From: Acinetobacter lwoffii
GTDB taxonomy: Bacteria > Pseudomonadota > Gammaproteobacteria > Pseudomonadales > Moraxellaceae
DNA: 64,000 bases
Direction: 5' to 3'
Assembly: GCF_029024105.1 (NCBI RefSeq)
Contig: NZ_CP118963.1
Span: 1,054,001 to 1,118,000 of the forward strand
Made by a program: the position numbers and the translations under genes. The notes beneath the pieces were generated by a model, which worked only from the letters and a program-made list of their open reading frames with translations, did not search any database and was not told the DNA's origin. Below are positions 49,778-57,720 of the stretch, piece after piece. How positions within the stretch are numbered: the first letter of the stretch is position 1; every line of letters starts with the position of its first letter.

Positions 49778-50182
49778 TTAATTCCCCCGATACGTCGAAT
49801 ACCCATAAGAACTTAATAGCAGTGGAATATGGTAGTGCTCTAAAGCACCATCAATCACAAAAACCACCGGTACTTCAGGGAAGAACGTCCGTTGATTATT
49901 GGCCTTAAACCAATCACCCGTTTTAAACGTTACTTTATAAACGCCTTTTTGTAACGCGGTGTCTTTAGGATAAAATTCTTTAATACGACCATTACTGTCT
50001 GTCTTGGCTTCATTGAGCTTTACCCATTTCTCACCTTGCTGAGCTTCTAGGGTGACCGTGACATTAGCAGAGGGTAGGCCAGTTTCTTGATTAAGCACAT
50101 GAACACTTAGTGGATTGGCACAGCTAAAAGTTGAAAGGGAAGTCGCAGCTAAAGCGAAAATTATTTTTTTCATGAGACTCAC
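49778..50182 (-). CDS. uraH: 5-hydroxyisourate hydrolase, periplasmic type
   Basis: 134 aa, transthyretin-like fold. The family marks are LSVHVLNQETGLPSANV, FFPEVPVVFVIDG, HYHIPLLLSSYGYSTYRGN (the usual end is YRGS; here Asn replaces Ser). An N-terminal signal peptide (about 1-22 from MKKIIF at 50173) means periplasmic location, as in some enterobacterial relatives. It hydrolyses 5-hydroxyisourate, a product of urate oxidation. No urate oxidase or OHCU decarboxylase gene is near, so it stands apart from a full pathway. Confidence 0.88.
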   Translation of the reverse strand: MSLMKKIIFALAATSLSTFSCANPLSVHVLNQETGLPSANVTVTLEAQQGEKWVKLNEAKTDSNGRIKEFYPKDTALQKGVYKVTFKTGDWFKANNQRTFFPEVPVVFVIDGALEHYHIPLLLSSYGYSTYRGN

Positions 50183-50250
50183 ATTAAAATGAATACTTTA
50201 ATTAATTCTAATAGATTGAAAAATAAAAAAATATTTAAGTTATGTAATAA

Positions 50251-50271
50251 AAAAAGCCCACCGAAGTGAGC
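50251..50271 (-). terminator. Terminator of rluE
   Basis: On the minus strand GCTCAC (50271-50266), TTCG loop and GTGGGC (50261-50256) lead into a T7 run. The stem is 6 bp with one G-U pair. Confidence 0.8.
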
Positions 50272-50291
50272 TTGATTGAATCTATTCAAAC

Positions 50292-51080
50292 TTAGCCACG
50301 ACCGCGGCCGCGACCACGTGGTGCCTTGGTATTTGGACGAGTAGTACCATTGGTGCGACGTTTCGGCTTTTCACTTTCATCCATTTGCCAGATACGTTTG
50401 GTGCCAGACTTTTTCACAGAACCATCTTTGTTCTTACGAACCATTGGCTTACCGCCAGTACCACCCGGCTTTTTCACATAAGAGCGTGAACGGTATGGTT
50501 CTTCCGCAGGAACATTCTGGAAGTCTGGATATAATAATGGTTCAATTTCTCTAGTCTCGCCCGGTTGCAATCCCATACGAACCAAATCAATCTCACCAAT
50601 TTTAGTACGGATCAAACGCAGTGTAGGGAAGCCCACAGCAGAGGTCATACGACGAACCTGACGGTTACGACCTTCACAGATCGAAATCTCAACCCAAGAC
50701 GTCGGAACAGAGGCACGGAAACGTACAGGAGGATTACGCTCCCACAACCATTCCGGTTCAGACACTTTTTCAGCACGTGCAGGAAGCGTCATGCCATCTT
50801 TCAGTTCCACACCTTTACGAAGCTGCTCAAGTGCTTCTTCAGTGACATCACCTTCCACTTGCACCATATAAGTTTTAAACTTTTTATTGGCAGGATTGGT
50901 GATATATTGGTTGAGACCACCGTGATCGGTGAGGAAAACCAGACCTTCTGAGTCCATGTCCAAACGACCCGCAAGACGTAAATCTTTGTCGTTGACAAAA
51001 TCAGCCATGGTTGGGTGCTTTTCATCCGCACGGAATTGGGAGAGGACGTCATAAGGTTTGTTTAGAATGACGATTTTCAT
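50292..51080 (-). CDS. rluE: 23S rRNA pseudouridine synthase, RluE type
   Basis: 262 aa. It lacks the S4 domain of RluB/RluF and begins directly with ILNKPYDVLSQF; the catalytic Asp lies in LAGRLDMDSEGLVFLT, and EGRNRQVRRMTSAVGFPTLRLIR is a further signature. RluE modifies U2457 of 23S rRNA in E. coli. From about residue 195 the tail is basic and low-complexity (KKPGGTGGKP, RRTNGTTRPNTKAPRGRGRG), unlike the short E. coli protein, and probably helps RNA binding. Single gene with its own terminator. Confidence 0.9.
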   Translation of the reverse strand: MKIVILNKPYDVLSQFRADEKHPTMADFVNDKDLRLAGRLDMDSEGLVFLTDHGGLNQYITNPANKKFKTYMVQVEGDVTEEALEQLRKGVELKDGMTLPARAEKVSEPEWLWERNPPVRFRASVPTSWVEISICEGRNRQVRRMTSAVGFPTLRLIRTKIGEIDLVRMGLQPGETREIEPLLYPDFQNVPAEEPYRSRSYVKKPGGTGGKPMVRKNKDGSVKKSGTKRIWQMDESEKPKRRTNGTTRPNTKAPRGRGRGRG

Positions 51081-51274
51081 AGGAAATAACTTCTATAATT
51101 ACATTAATTTAAAAAATGTAGAGGTTTATTTAAAAGGGAAATTTAGTTATTTCCCGTATAAATCTCAAAAACAACAAATCTGGATTAGAATATTATGCGT
51201 TAAGAACAGTTGAAAGTATTGCCTAATCGGCAATTATTTTAGATTTGTCAGCGGCATCCGGGAGAATACTAATA

Positions 51275-52531
51275 ATGGGATATCAAAAAATCGTAGTACC
51301 TGTGGATGGTACCAAAATTACCGTTAATGCAGACCTGTCACTCAACGTACCAAATAATCCAATTATCCCATTTATCGAAGGGGATGGAATCGGTGCAGAT
51401 ATTACACCAACAATGCGAACTGTGGTAGATGCTGCTGTGCAAAAAGCATACGCCGGGAAGCGTTCCATCGAATGGATGGAAGTCTACTGCGGTGAAAAAG
51501 CTGACAAAATTTACGGCACCTATATGCCTGAAGAAACTCTCGAAGCGCTGCGCGATTATGTGATATCGATCAAAGGTCCACTGACCACACCAGTTGGTGG
51601 CGGTATTCGTTCCCTGAATGTAGCCTTACGTCAGGAACTGGATTTATATGTCTGTGTACGTCCGGTACGCTGGTTTGAAGGGGTGCCTTCACCGGTGCAT
51701 AATCCGGAACTAACCGATATGGTGATCTTCCGTGAGAATTCAGAAGATATTTATGCCGGTATTGAATGGAAAGCAGATTCTCAGGAAGCGAAAAAGGTTA
51801 TCAAGTTTTTGAAAGAAGAAATGGGTGTAACCAACATCCGCTTTGAAGACAATTGTGGGATCGGGATCAAACCTGTCTCCAAAGAAGGTAGCCAGCGTCT
51901 GGTGCGTAAAGCGATTCAGTTCGCCATCGAAAATGACAAGCCTAGTGTGACTTTGGTACACAAAGGCAATATCATGAAATACACCGAAGGGGCATTTAAA
52001 GAGTGGGGCTATGAGGTCGCATTGGAACGTTTCGGCGGTGAGCTTTTAGATGGTGGTCCATGGGTTAAAATCAAAAATCCAAGAACAGGCAAAGACATTA
52101 TTATTAAAGATGTCATTGCTGATGCCTTCTTGCAGCAAATCTTGATGCGTCCGGCGGATTATTCTGTAATTGCGACACTGAACTTAAATGGTGATTATAT
52201 TTCTGATGCGCTAGCTGCGGAAGTCGGCGGGATCGGGATTGCACCGGGTGCCAATATCGGCGGTTCGATTGCAGTTTATGAAGCAACCCACGGTACAGCG
52301 CCTAAATATGCTGGACAAGATAAAGTAAATCCGGGTTCGATTATTCTGTCAGCAGAAATGATGCTGCGTGATATGGGCTGGATAGAAGCTGCCGACCTGA
52401 TCATCAAGGGGATTTCGGGTGCGATTGCGGCAAAAACGGTGACCTACGATTTTGAGCGCTTAATGCCAGGGGCGACCTTGCTGCGTTGTTCCGAGTTTGG
52501 TGAAGCGATTATTGCCAATATGGATGCCTGA
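51275..52531 (+). CDS. icd: NADP-dependent isocitrate dehydrogenase
   Basis: 418 aa from the ATG at 51275, which has GGGAG 9 bp upstream; the longer frame from 51245 is unlikely. TCA-cycle enzyme converting isocitrate to 2-oxoglutarate. It has FIEGDGIGADITP, the substrate/phosphorylation segment around SLNVALRQELDLYVCVRPV, DMVIFRENSEDIYAGIEW and GGSIAVYEATHGTAPKYAGQDKVNPGS, which mark the homodimeric type I enzyme. A terminator follows. Confidence 0.95.
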   Translation: MGYQKIVVPVDGTKITVNADLSLNVPNNPIIPFIEGDGIGADITPTMRTVVDAAVQKAYAGKRSIEWMEVYCGEKADKIYGTYMPEETLEALRDYVISIKGPLTTPVGGGIRSLNVALRQELDLYVCVRPVRWFEGVPSPVHNPELTDMVIFRENSEDIYAGIEWKADSQEAKKVIKFLKEEMGVTNIRFEDNCGIGIKPVSKEGSQRLVRKAIQFAIENDKPSVTLVHKGNIMKYTEGAFKEWGYEVALERFGGELLDGGPWVKIKNPRTGKDIIIKDVIADAFLQQILMRPADYSVIATLNLNGDYISDALAAEVGGIGIAPGANIGGSIAVYEATHGTAPKYAGQDKVNPGSIILSAEMMLRDMGWIEAADLIIKGISGAIAAKTVTYDFERLMPGATLLRCSEFGEAIIANMDA

Positions 52532-52832
52532 AATTGCGATGCAATTTATGAATAAAAAAACCCGCAATTACGGCGGGTTTTTTTATCACTTTATTGGGAA
52601 GCAAAGGCTGAACGGTTTAAGGTTAAACGTTAAAATAAGTATCAGGCTGCAAGATCATGTAAGAAGTGTAATGAGCCTAGAAATGATTCGTTCTAAGCTG
52701 AATAACTTAGTAAACACTGTATTACATTGACGTATTTGGATACAGCTCAGCGATTGGCTTATTTTGTATAAACGTTACAGTGATGAATGGAACTTCCAGT
52801 GATATAGAGATGTTTCTCCAAAGGAGTAAATC
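52532..52832. other. 301-bp region between icd and the small polyQ gene
   Basis: It holds the icd terminator (52554-52585). Beyond that it is non-coding; a TTGACG at 52724-52729 and TTGTATAA near 52764 resemble promoter parts but not a full spaced pair. Confidence 0.35.
52554..52585 (+). terminator. Terminator of icd
   Basis: CCCGC (52561-52565), 7-nt loop and GCGGG (52573-52577), extended by A and T flanks, T7 after. Confidence 0.85.
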
Positions 52833-52964
52833 ATGGCTAAAGCTAAAGCGAGACATAAGCAGGTCCAACAAAAAGACAAGCAGGACAATGCTCAGAATGA
52901 AGAGCAGCAACAGCAACAACAGCAACAACCATCGAAACCATCTCGTGCTAAAAAACGTAGATAA
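52833..52964 (+). CDS. Small basic poly-glutamine protein
   Basis: 43 aa, too short for ordinary gene finders, but with a strong AAAGGAG ribosome site 7 bp before the ATG and a terminator 23 bp after its stop, so a real transcript is likely. The sequence is MAKAKARHKQVQQ, a short acidic middle, eight glutamines in a row (25-32), then PSKPSRAKKRR. It is highly charged, disordered and without hydrophobic core; nucleic-acid binding is conceivable. I recognise no family. Confidence 0.6.
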   Translation: MAKAKARHKQVQQKDKQDNAQNEEQQQQQQQQPSKPSRAKKRR

Positions 52965-52986
52965 TCTCCTATCCACCTAAAATAAC

Positions 52987-53012
52987 AAAACCCTCATTTG
53001 AGGGTTTTGTTA
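52987..53012 (+). terminator. Terminator after the small polyQ gene
   Basis: AAAACCCTC (52987-52995), ATTT loop and GAGGGTTTT (53000-53008), then GTTATTT. Confidence 0.85.
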
Positions 53013-53107
53013 TTTGAACGCTTGTATAAAATCATCACTAAAAATAACAGGATTGTGACTTTAAATTAGGCGGTTGTGATTAAGATAAAAGTCATCTATT
53101 TAATTTA

Positions 53108-53665
53108 ATGCGAATATTGGTGAAATTTCTTCGGATTATAAGCTTACTGTTATCTATAGGTTTTCTACTAACTGCCTGTCAGCCACCGCCTTCAGGTGAA
53201 GCAGCAGGTTGGAAAAGCCCTTATCTGTATTGGCAATTACAGAGAGCCCAGTTAGAAGCTCCGCTACAGATTCCGGTTGAAGGCGTCAGAGTTGGTCAGA
53301 TTAATGATACTTGGGGAGCAGCGCGTAGTGACGGTCGTAAACACGAAGGTACGGATATTTTTGCCAAACGCGGTACGCCAGTATTTAGCGCGACCCCAGG
53401 TATTGTGCGTAGGATTGGCACCAACAAGCTGGGTGGAAAAATCATCTGGGTGACCGGTCCAAATATGAGCCAACATTATTATGCACATCTGGATGACTAT
53501 GCAGAACATATTCAGGAAGGCGACTGGGTTGAGGCAGGTGAAGTCATCGCTTATGTGGGGAATACAGGTAATGCCAAAAATACCCCGCCGCACTTACATT
53601 ATGGCATTTATTTAGGTGGGCAAGGAGCAACCAATCCTTATCCTTATTTAGTTCCTTCTCCATGA
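53108..53665 (+). CDS. M23 family metallopeptidase lipoprotein
   Basis: 185 aa with a leader (1-23) and lipobox LTAC, so lipid-anchored in the envelope. The M23/LytM zinc motifs are present: HxxxD in RKHEGTDIFA and HLHYG in PPHLHYGIY; the second His of the active site lies in QHYYAHLDDY. Such enzymes cut peptidoglycan crosslinks or activate amidases. There is no LysM domain. Its 3' end overlaps the converging MFS gene by 22 bp. Confidence 0.9.
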   Translation: MRILVKFLRIISLLLSIGFLLTACQPPPSGEAAGWKSPYLYWQLQRAQLEAPLQIPVEGVRVGQINDTWGAARSDGRKHEGTDIFAKRGTPVFSATPGIVRRIGTNKLGGKIIWVTGPNMSQHYYAHLDDYAEHIQEGDWVEAGEVIAYVGNTGNAKNTPPHLHYGIYLGGQGATNPYPYLVPSP

Positions 53666-54867
53666 GCAGAAATTGGCGGAGTTTGTTGTTCAGACTTGAG
53701 TCTGACAGGACGTGTGTACCAGAACAGTTGCAATGTTCCTAATAAAAGAACCAATGTGGCCAGTATGAACTGTTGATGATAGCTCAATCCAAAATATTGC
53801 AGCGCACTAAAGCTGAGTCCACCGATCAGCTGAATCGAGGCAAAACACAAGGTAGCAATACTCCAGAGCTTTTTATAAGCCAGTCCATACAGTTGTAAAA
53901 TGGTATAGGAGGTCAGGAAGACCACAGCCGGATTTAACATCCCGGTAAAAAAGGAAGAGCTAAAAGTGAGTAAGGGATAGGCATCTAGAGTCGCAATAAA
54001 AATAGCCACAATATAAAGACTATAAAGAATTTTCAGGGCAGCAAAATTACCCCATTTTCTGGCCAGCACATAAGCACTAAAGGCACCCAAGGCACTGCCT
54101 ATTCCATACAGAATCCAGTTGAAATTAATCCAGAACAAGCTCAATCCCAACTGCTGGCTTAAATAATCAATCCAGAAGAGTGAATGCGGTATATAGGCGA
54201 ATGCACTACACGCGTAGACCGTCAATAAACTATAAAAGACGCTATTCAAAGAGAGAGGAGAGGTAACTGCAAGAGCTTGTGTGGACAAATACGGCTTAAA
54301 TTTCTGAATCAGTAAACTTAAAACGATACAGATAAGCAAAGCAAAACCGCATAAGATCAGCCATGCAGTCTGTATGGAAATTTGATCCAGATAAGGCAGA
54401 AACAGGGTCGCAATTAAAACGCCTAGTCCAATCCCGCTAAAACCAATAAAGTTGATTTTAAGACGATCCTGAAGTTCACAACACTGCGCGACCACACTCG
54501 GCGATAAGATCATCATCAGTCCACCGCTGATCCCGGAAATAACCCGCCAAGCGATATACCACGCTTCAGAGAAACCAGAAAATGCACAGCACATCAGGCT
54601 GAACATACCGGCAAAGGCTGAAATTTGAATATAGGTACTCATACTGCGGTCTTGAGGAAGACGCATCGCGGTAAAAGCACCGATTAAATAACCCAGCAAA
54701 TTGGCACTGCCCAAGAGGCTAGCAAAATCTGCACTCCAGCCAAAGGCTTCTCGTGTACCAGGTAACAACGCGGTATAAGAAAAGCGAAGAATGCCTATGC
54801 CCAAGCACATACTAAGGCAGAGAAACAGGCTGAGCTTCATTGTGTTTGAGGACATCCGTGTACTCAT
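53644..54867 (-). CDS. MFS transporter, YbfB-like
   Basis: 407-aa inner-membrane carrier with 12 predicted helices. LGIGILRFSYTALLPGTREAFGWS at the start is the mark of the YbfB/YjiJ group of the major facilitator superfamily; SANLLGYLIGAF and WRVISGISGGLMMILSPSVVA follow. No substrate is known for the group. The stop overlaps the M23 gene from the other side. Confidence 0.85.
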   Translation of the reverse strand: MSTRMSSNTMKLSLFLCLSMCLGIGILRFSYTALLPGTREAFGWSADFASLLGSANLLGYLIGAFTAMRLPQDRSMSTYIQISAFAGMFSLMCCAFSGFSEAWYIAWRVISGISGGLMMILSPSVVAQCCELQDRLKINFIGFSGIGLGVLIATLFLPYLDQISIQTAWLILCGFALLICIVLSLLIQKFKPYLSTQALAVTSPLSLNSVFYSLLTVYACSAFAYIPHSLFWIDYLSQQLGLSLFWINFNWILYGIGSALGAFSAYVLARKWGNFAALKILYSLYIVAIFIATLDAYPLLTFSSSFFTGMLNPAVVFLTSYTILQLYGLAYKKLWSIATLCFASIQLIGGLSFSALQYFGLSYHQQFILATLVLLLGTLQLFWYTRPVRLKSEQQTPPISAHGEGTK

Positions 54868-55020
54868 AGAATTTTATATTTGGTCAAAAAATAACATGAA
54901 TCTTCATAATTGAGGAGAAATTACCTGATAAAAAACTATTGAGTGCAGAAATTTGCTCAAAGAAACCGGTAAGATTTTTAAGATTTCATCAGTCAAAAGC
55001 CTGAATTTTTTCATAGAAAT

Positions 55021-55048
55021 AAAAAACCGCGTCTCAACGCGGTTTTTT
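55021..55048. terminator. Terminator of the alaA-like gene
   Basis: ACCGCGT (55026-55032), CTCA loop and ACGCGGT (55037-55043) lie between A6 and T6; it serves the leftward gene. Confidence 0.88.
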
Positions 55049-55067
55049 ATATTGTCTATTTCAAGAA

Positions 55068-56498
55068 TTAACGTATCTTGGCCAAGAAACGGCCAACACG
55101 GGTAATGGCTTCACGCAGTTCATTTTCAGCCGGCAGGAACACTACACGGAAATGATCCGGTGTTGGCCAGTTAAAGCCTGTCCCTTGAACCAGAAGTACT
55201 TTCTCTGCACGTAACAAATCCAGCATCAGTTTTTCATCATCCTGAATTGGATACACATTCGGATCCAGTTTCGGGAAGCAATACATTGCGCCTTCAGGTT
55301 TGACACAAGACACACCTGGAATCTCGTTCAGCATTTCCCAGGCAATATTGCGCTGTTCATATAAACGCCCACCCGGACGAATCAGGTCGTTAATTGACTG
55401 ATAACCGCCCAGTGCAGTCTGAATTGCATATTGTGCCTGATGGTTGGCACACAGACGCATCGATGCAAGCATATCCAGACCTTCGATATAGTCTGCTGCA
55501 CGTGCTTTATTGCCGGTAATGGCCATCCAGCCGGAACGGAAACCAGCAATACGATAGGCTTTAGATAAACCGTTAAACGAAACACAGAGCTGATCGCCAG
55601 CCAGAGCTGCTACAGCAACATGCTCGATTCCATCGTAAATAATTTTGTCGTAGATTTCATCAGCAAATAAAATCAGGTCATATTTCTTGGCCAAGTCGAC
55701 GATTTGCTGCAACACATGACGTGGGTAAACCGAACCGGTCGGGTTATTCGGGTTAATAATCACAATACCACGGGTATTTGGCGTGATTTTGCTTTCCATA
55801 TCAGCAATATCTGGATACCAGTGATTTTCTTCATCACATTTATAGTGAATCGCTGTACCGCCAGATAGATTCACTGCCGCCGTCCAGAGTGGATAATCTG
55901 GCATTGGAATCAGCATTTCATCGCCATCATCCAGCAGACCCTGCATGGCCATCACGATCAGTTCAGACACACCATTACCGATATAGACGTCATTGACGTG
56001 CATATCTAGAATGCCTTTTTGCTGATAATACTGACAGATCGCCTTACGCGCCGGGAAAATCCCTTTGGAATCCGTGTAGCCAATCGCATTCGGCAGGTTT
56101 AAAGCCACATCGTTGATAATTTCTTGTGGTGCTTCAAAACCGAATGGGGCAGGGTTACCAATATTTAATTTAATAATTTTGTGACCAGCTTCTTCCATCT
56201 CGATGGCCGCTCGTAACACAGGTCCGCGAATGTCGTAGCAAACATGATCAAGCTTGGATGATTTCTTGATTTCGCGAGGGGATTGGAAAGTGTTCGGCAT
56301 TTTGATGTTCTCGGATGGAGTGGAGGTCACTTTTGCATAACGATATAAATAACTTTTAAATGTCTCAGTTGTGACTAGATCGAGATCATGTTCATCTCGA
56401 AGTAGTGCAACAATTTTTTCATGCGTAAATCCAAGCTGCTGATATTGTTTGATCACAGGCAGCAGATTTTTAAAAATTACGCTCTTTTTTTGCGACAT
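55068..56498 (-). CDS. alaA: AlaA-like aminotransferase with N-terminal HTH-like segment
   Basis: 476 aa. From about residue 80 on it is a PLP aminotransferase of the AlaA (YfbQ) type: IIKLNIGNPAPFGF, GYTDSKGIFPARKAI, NPNNPTGSVY, FADEIYDKIIYD and the PLP lysine K313 in NGLSKAYRIAGFRSGWM. AlaA makes alanine from glutamate and pyruvate. The first 65 residues (LLPVIKQYQQLGFTHEKIVALLRDEHDL, TFKSYLYRYAK) are extra relative to E. coli AlaA (about 405 aa) and look like the small HTH segment seen in plasmid/phage proteins. The start ATG at 56498 begins that segment in frame, with no stop between. Confidence 0.85.
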   Translation of the reverse strand: MSQKKSVIFKNLLPVIKQYQQLGFTHEKIVALLRDEHDLDLVTTETFKSYLYRYAKVTSTPSENIKMPNTFQSPREIKKSSKLDHVCYDIRGPVLRAAIEMEEAGHKIIKLNIGNPAPFGFEAPQEIINDVALNLPNAIGYTDSKGIFPARKAICQYYQQKGILDMHVNDVYIGNGVSELIVMAMQGLLDDGDEMLIPMPDYPLWTAAVNLSGGTAIHYKCDEENHWYPDIADMESKITPNTRGIVIINPNNPTGSVYPRHVLQQIVDLAKKYDLILFADEIYDKIIYDGIEHVAVAALAGDQLCVSFNGLSKAYRIAGFRSGWMAITGNKARAADYIEGLDMLASMRLCANHQAQYAIQTALGGYQSINDLIRPGGRLYEQRNIAWEMLNEIPGVSCVKPEGAMYCFPKLDPNVYPIQDDEKLMLDLLRAEKVLLVQGTGFNWPTPDHFRVVFLPAENELREAITRVGRFLAKIR

Positions 56499-56726
56499 TT
56501 TTTAATCCTGAGCAAATTTAGAGCTAAGAATACCATTAAATTTGCTCACTAAAAAACATTTAATGTAAAAATTGCTTACTTTTATTTTTATATTTGCTTT
56601 CTTTTTGCTTTTTTGGGCATTATATGTCTTTTGTAAAATGTTGAATAAAGACTAGAATTTTTAAAATGAATCACGTAAATATAGGATTATCCTATTTTAA
56701 ATAGCAAGATAAAAAGGTATGTGATC

Positions 56727-57146
56727 ATGGGAAAACTCAATAAATCAGACCGGGAATGGCAAAGAGAGTTATCACCTGAGGAGTTTCGCATTACGCGCGA
56801 GAAGGGAACCGAGCCGGCATTTACTGGAAAATACTGGAATACCAAGCAAGATGGCACTTATGTATGTCGTTGCTGCGGCACGCCATTGTTCTCGTCGGAG
56901 ACCAAGTATGACAGCGGCTGTGGCTGGCCAAGTTTCTACCGTCCTGTCAGCAGTTCGGTGGTAGAAGAATTACCTGATACTTCACACGGAATGGTCAGAA
57001 CTGAGATTGTTTGTCATCATTGTGACGCACATTTAGGGCATGTTTTCCCGGATGGCCCAGAACCGACCGGTTTGCGTTATTGTGTCAACTCGGCTTCTTT
57101 GGACTTAGAAACACAAGAAAAAAATGATGAGGAAACCTATCCATGA
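56727..57146 (+). CDS. msrB: Peptide-methionine (R)-S-oxide reductase
   Basis: 139 aa from the ATG at 56727 (MGKLNKSDREWQRELSPE), with AAGG upstream. It repairs methionine R-sulfoxide in proteins. Structural zinc sits between C47-x-x-C50 and the CHHC pair; SGCGWPSFYRPV and RYCVNSASLDL, with the catalytic Cys, complete the site. No MsrA is fused. The end overlaps the gpx start (ATGA), so the two form a repair operon against peroxide damage. Confidence 0.95.
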   Translation: MGKLNKSDREWQRELSPEEFRITREKGTEPAFTGKYWNTKQDGTYVCRCCGTPLFSSETKYDSGCGWPSFYRPVSSSVVEELPDTSHGMVRTEIVCHHCDAHLGHVFPDGPEPTGLRYCVNSASLDLETQEKNDEETYP

Positions 57147-57619
57147 CTAACATTTATCAGTTCGAAGCTGAATTGTTAGATGGCAAAAGCAAGCCACTTG
57201 CAGATTATGAAGGCAAGGTGCTTTTGATCGTCAATACAGCGAGTAAGTGTGGTTTTACCCCACAGTTTTCAGGATTAGAAAAACTTTACGAAAAATATAA
57301 AGATCAAGGTCTGGAAATTTTGGGATTTCCATGTAACCAGTTTGGCGGCCAGGATCCGGGTTCCAATGAACAGATTGGTGAATTTTGCCAGAAGAATTAC
57401 GGGGTATCTTTCCCGATGTTTTCCAAGGTGGATGTCAAAGGCCCTGAGGCACATGCTATTTTTCGCTATTTAACCAATAATTCCAAAGGTATTTTAGGTA
57501 ATGGAATTAAATGGAATTTTACCAAGTTTCTGATTGGCCGTGATGGCAAGGTATTGAACCGTTTTGCTCCGACCACCAAGCCTGAAGATCTTGAAGATGA
57601 AATTGCAAAAGTGTTGTAA
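57143..57619 (+). CDS. Glutathione peroxidase family (Gpx/BtuE)
   Basis: 158-aa thioredoxin-fold peroxidase. The catalytic Cys is C36 in VNTASKCGFTPQ; LGFPCNQFGGQDPG with its Gln, and IKWNFTKFLIGRDG with the Trp-Asn, complete the tetrad. Bacterial members often use thioredoxin rather than glutathione. It overlaps msrB by 4 bp and should be translated with it. Confidence 0.93.
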   Translation: MTNIYQFEAELLDGKSKPLADYEGKVLLIVNTASKCGFTPQFSGLEKLYEKYKDQGLEILGFPCNQFGGQDPGSNEQIGEFCQKNYGVSFPMFSKVDVKGPEAHAIFRYLTNNSKGILGNGIKWNFTKFLIGRDGKVLNRFAPTTKPEDLEDEIAKVL

Positions 57620-57675
57620 GACTCTGTGTTGTTTTCTCAGTATGAGATGAAGATAGAACTCATCTGATTTCAATT

Positions 57676-57707
57676 AAAAAACCCACTGATCTACAGTGGG
57701 TTTTTTA
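57676..57707. terminator. Terminator between gpx and dapC
   Basis: ACCCACTG (57681-57688), ATCTA loop and CAGTGGGT (57694-57701) between A and T runs; usable both ways. Confidence 0.88.
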
Positions 57708-57720
57708 GTCATGATAAAAT

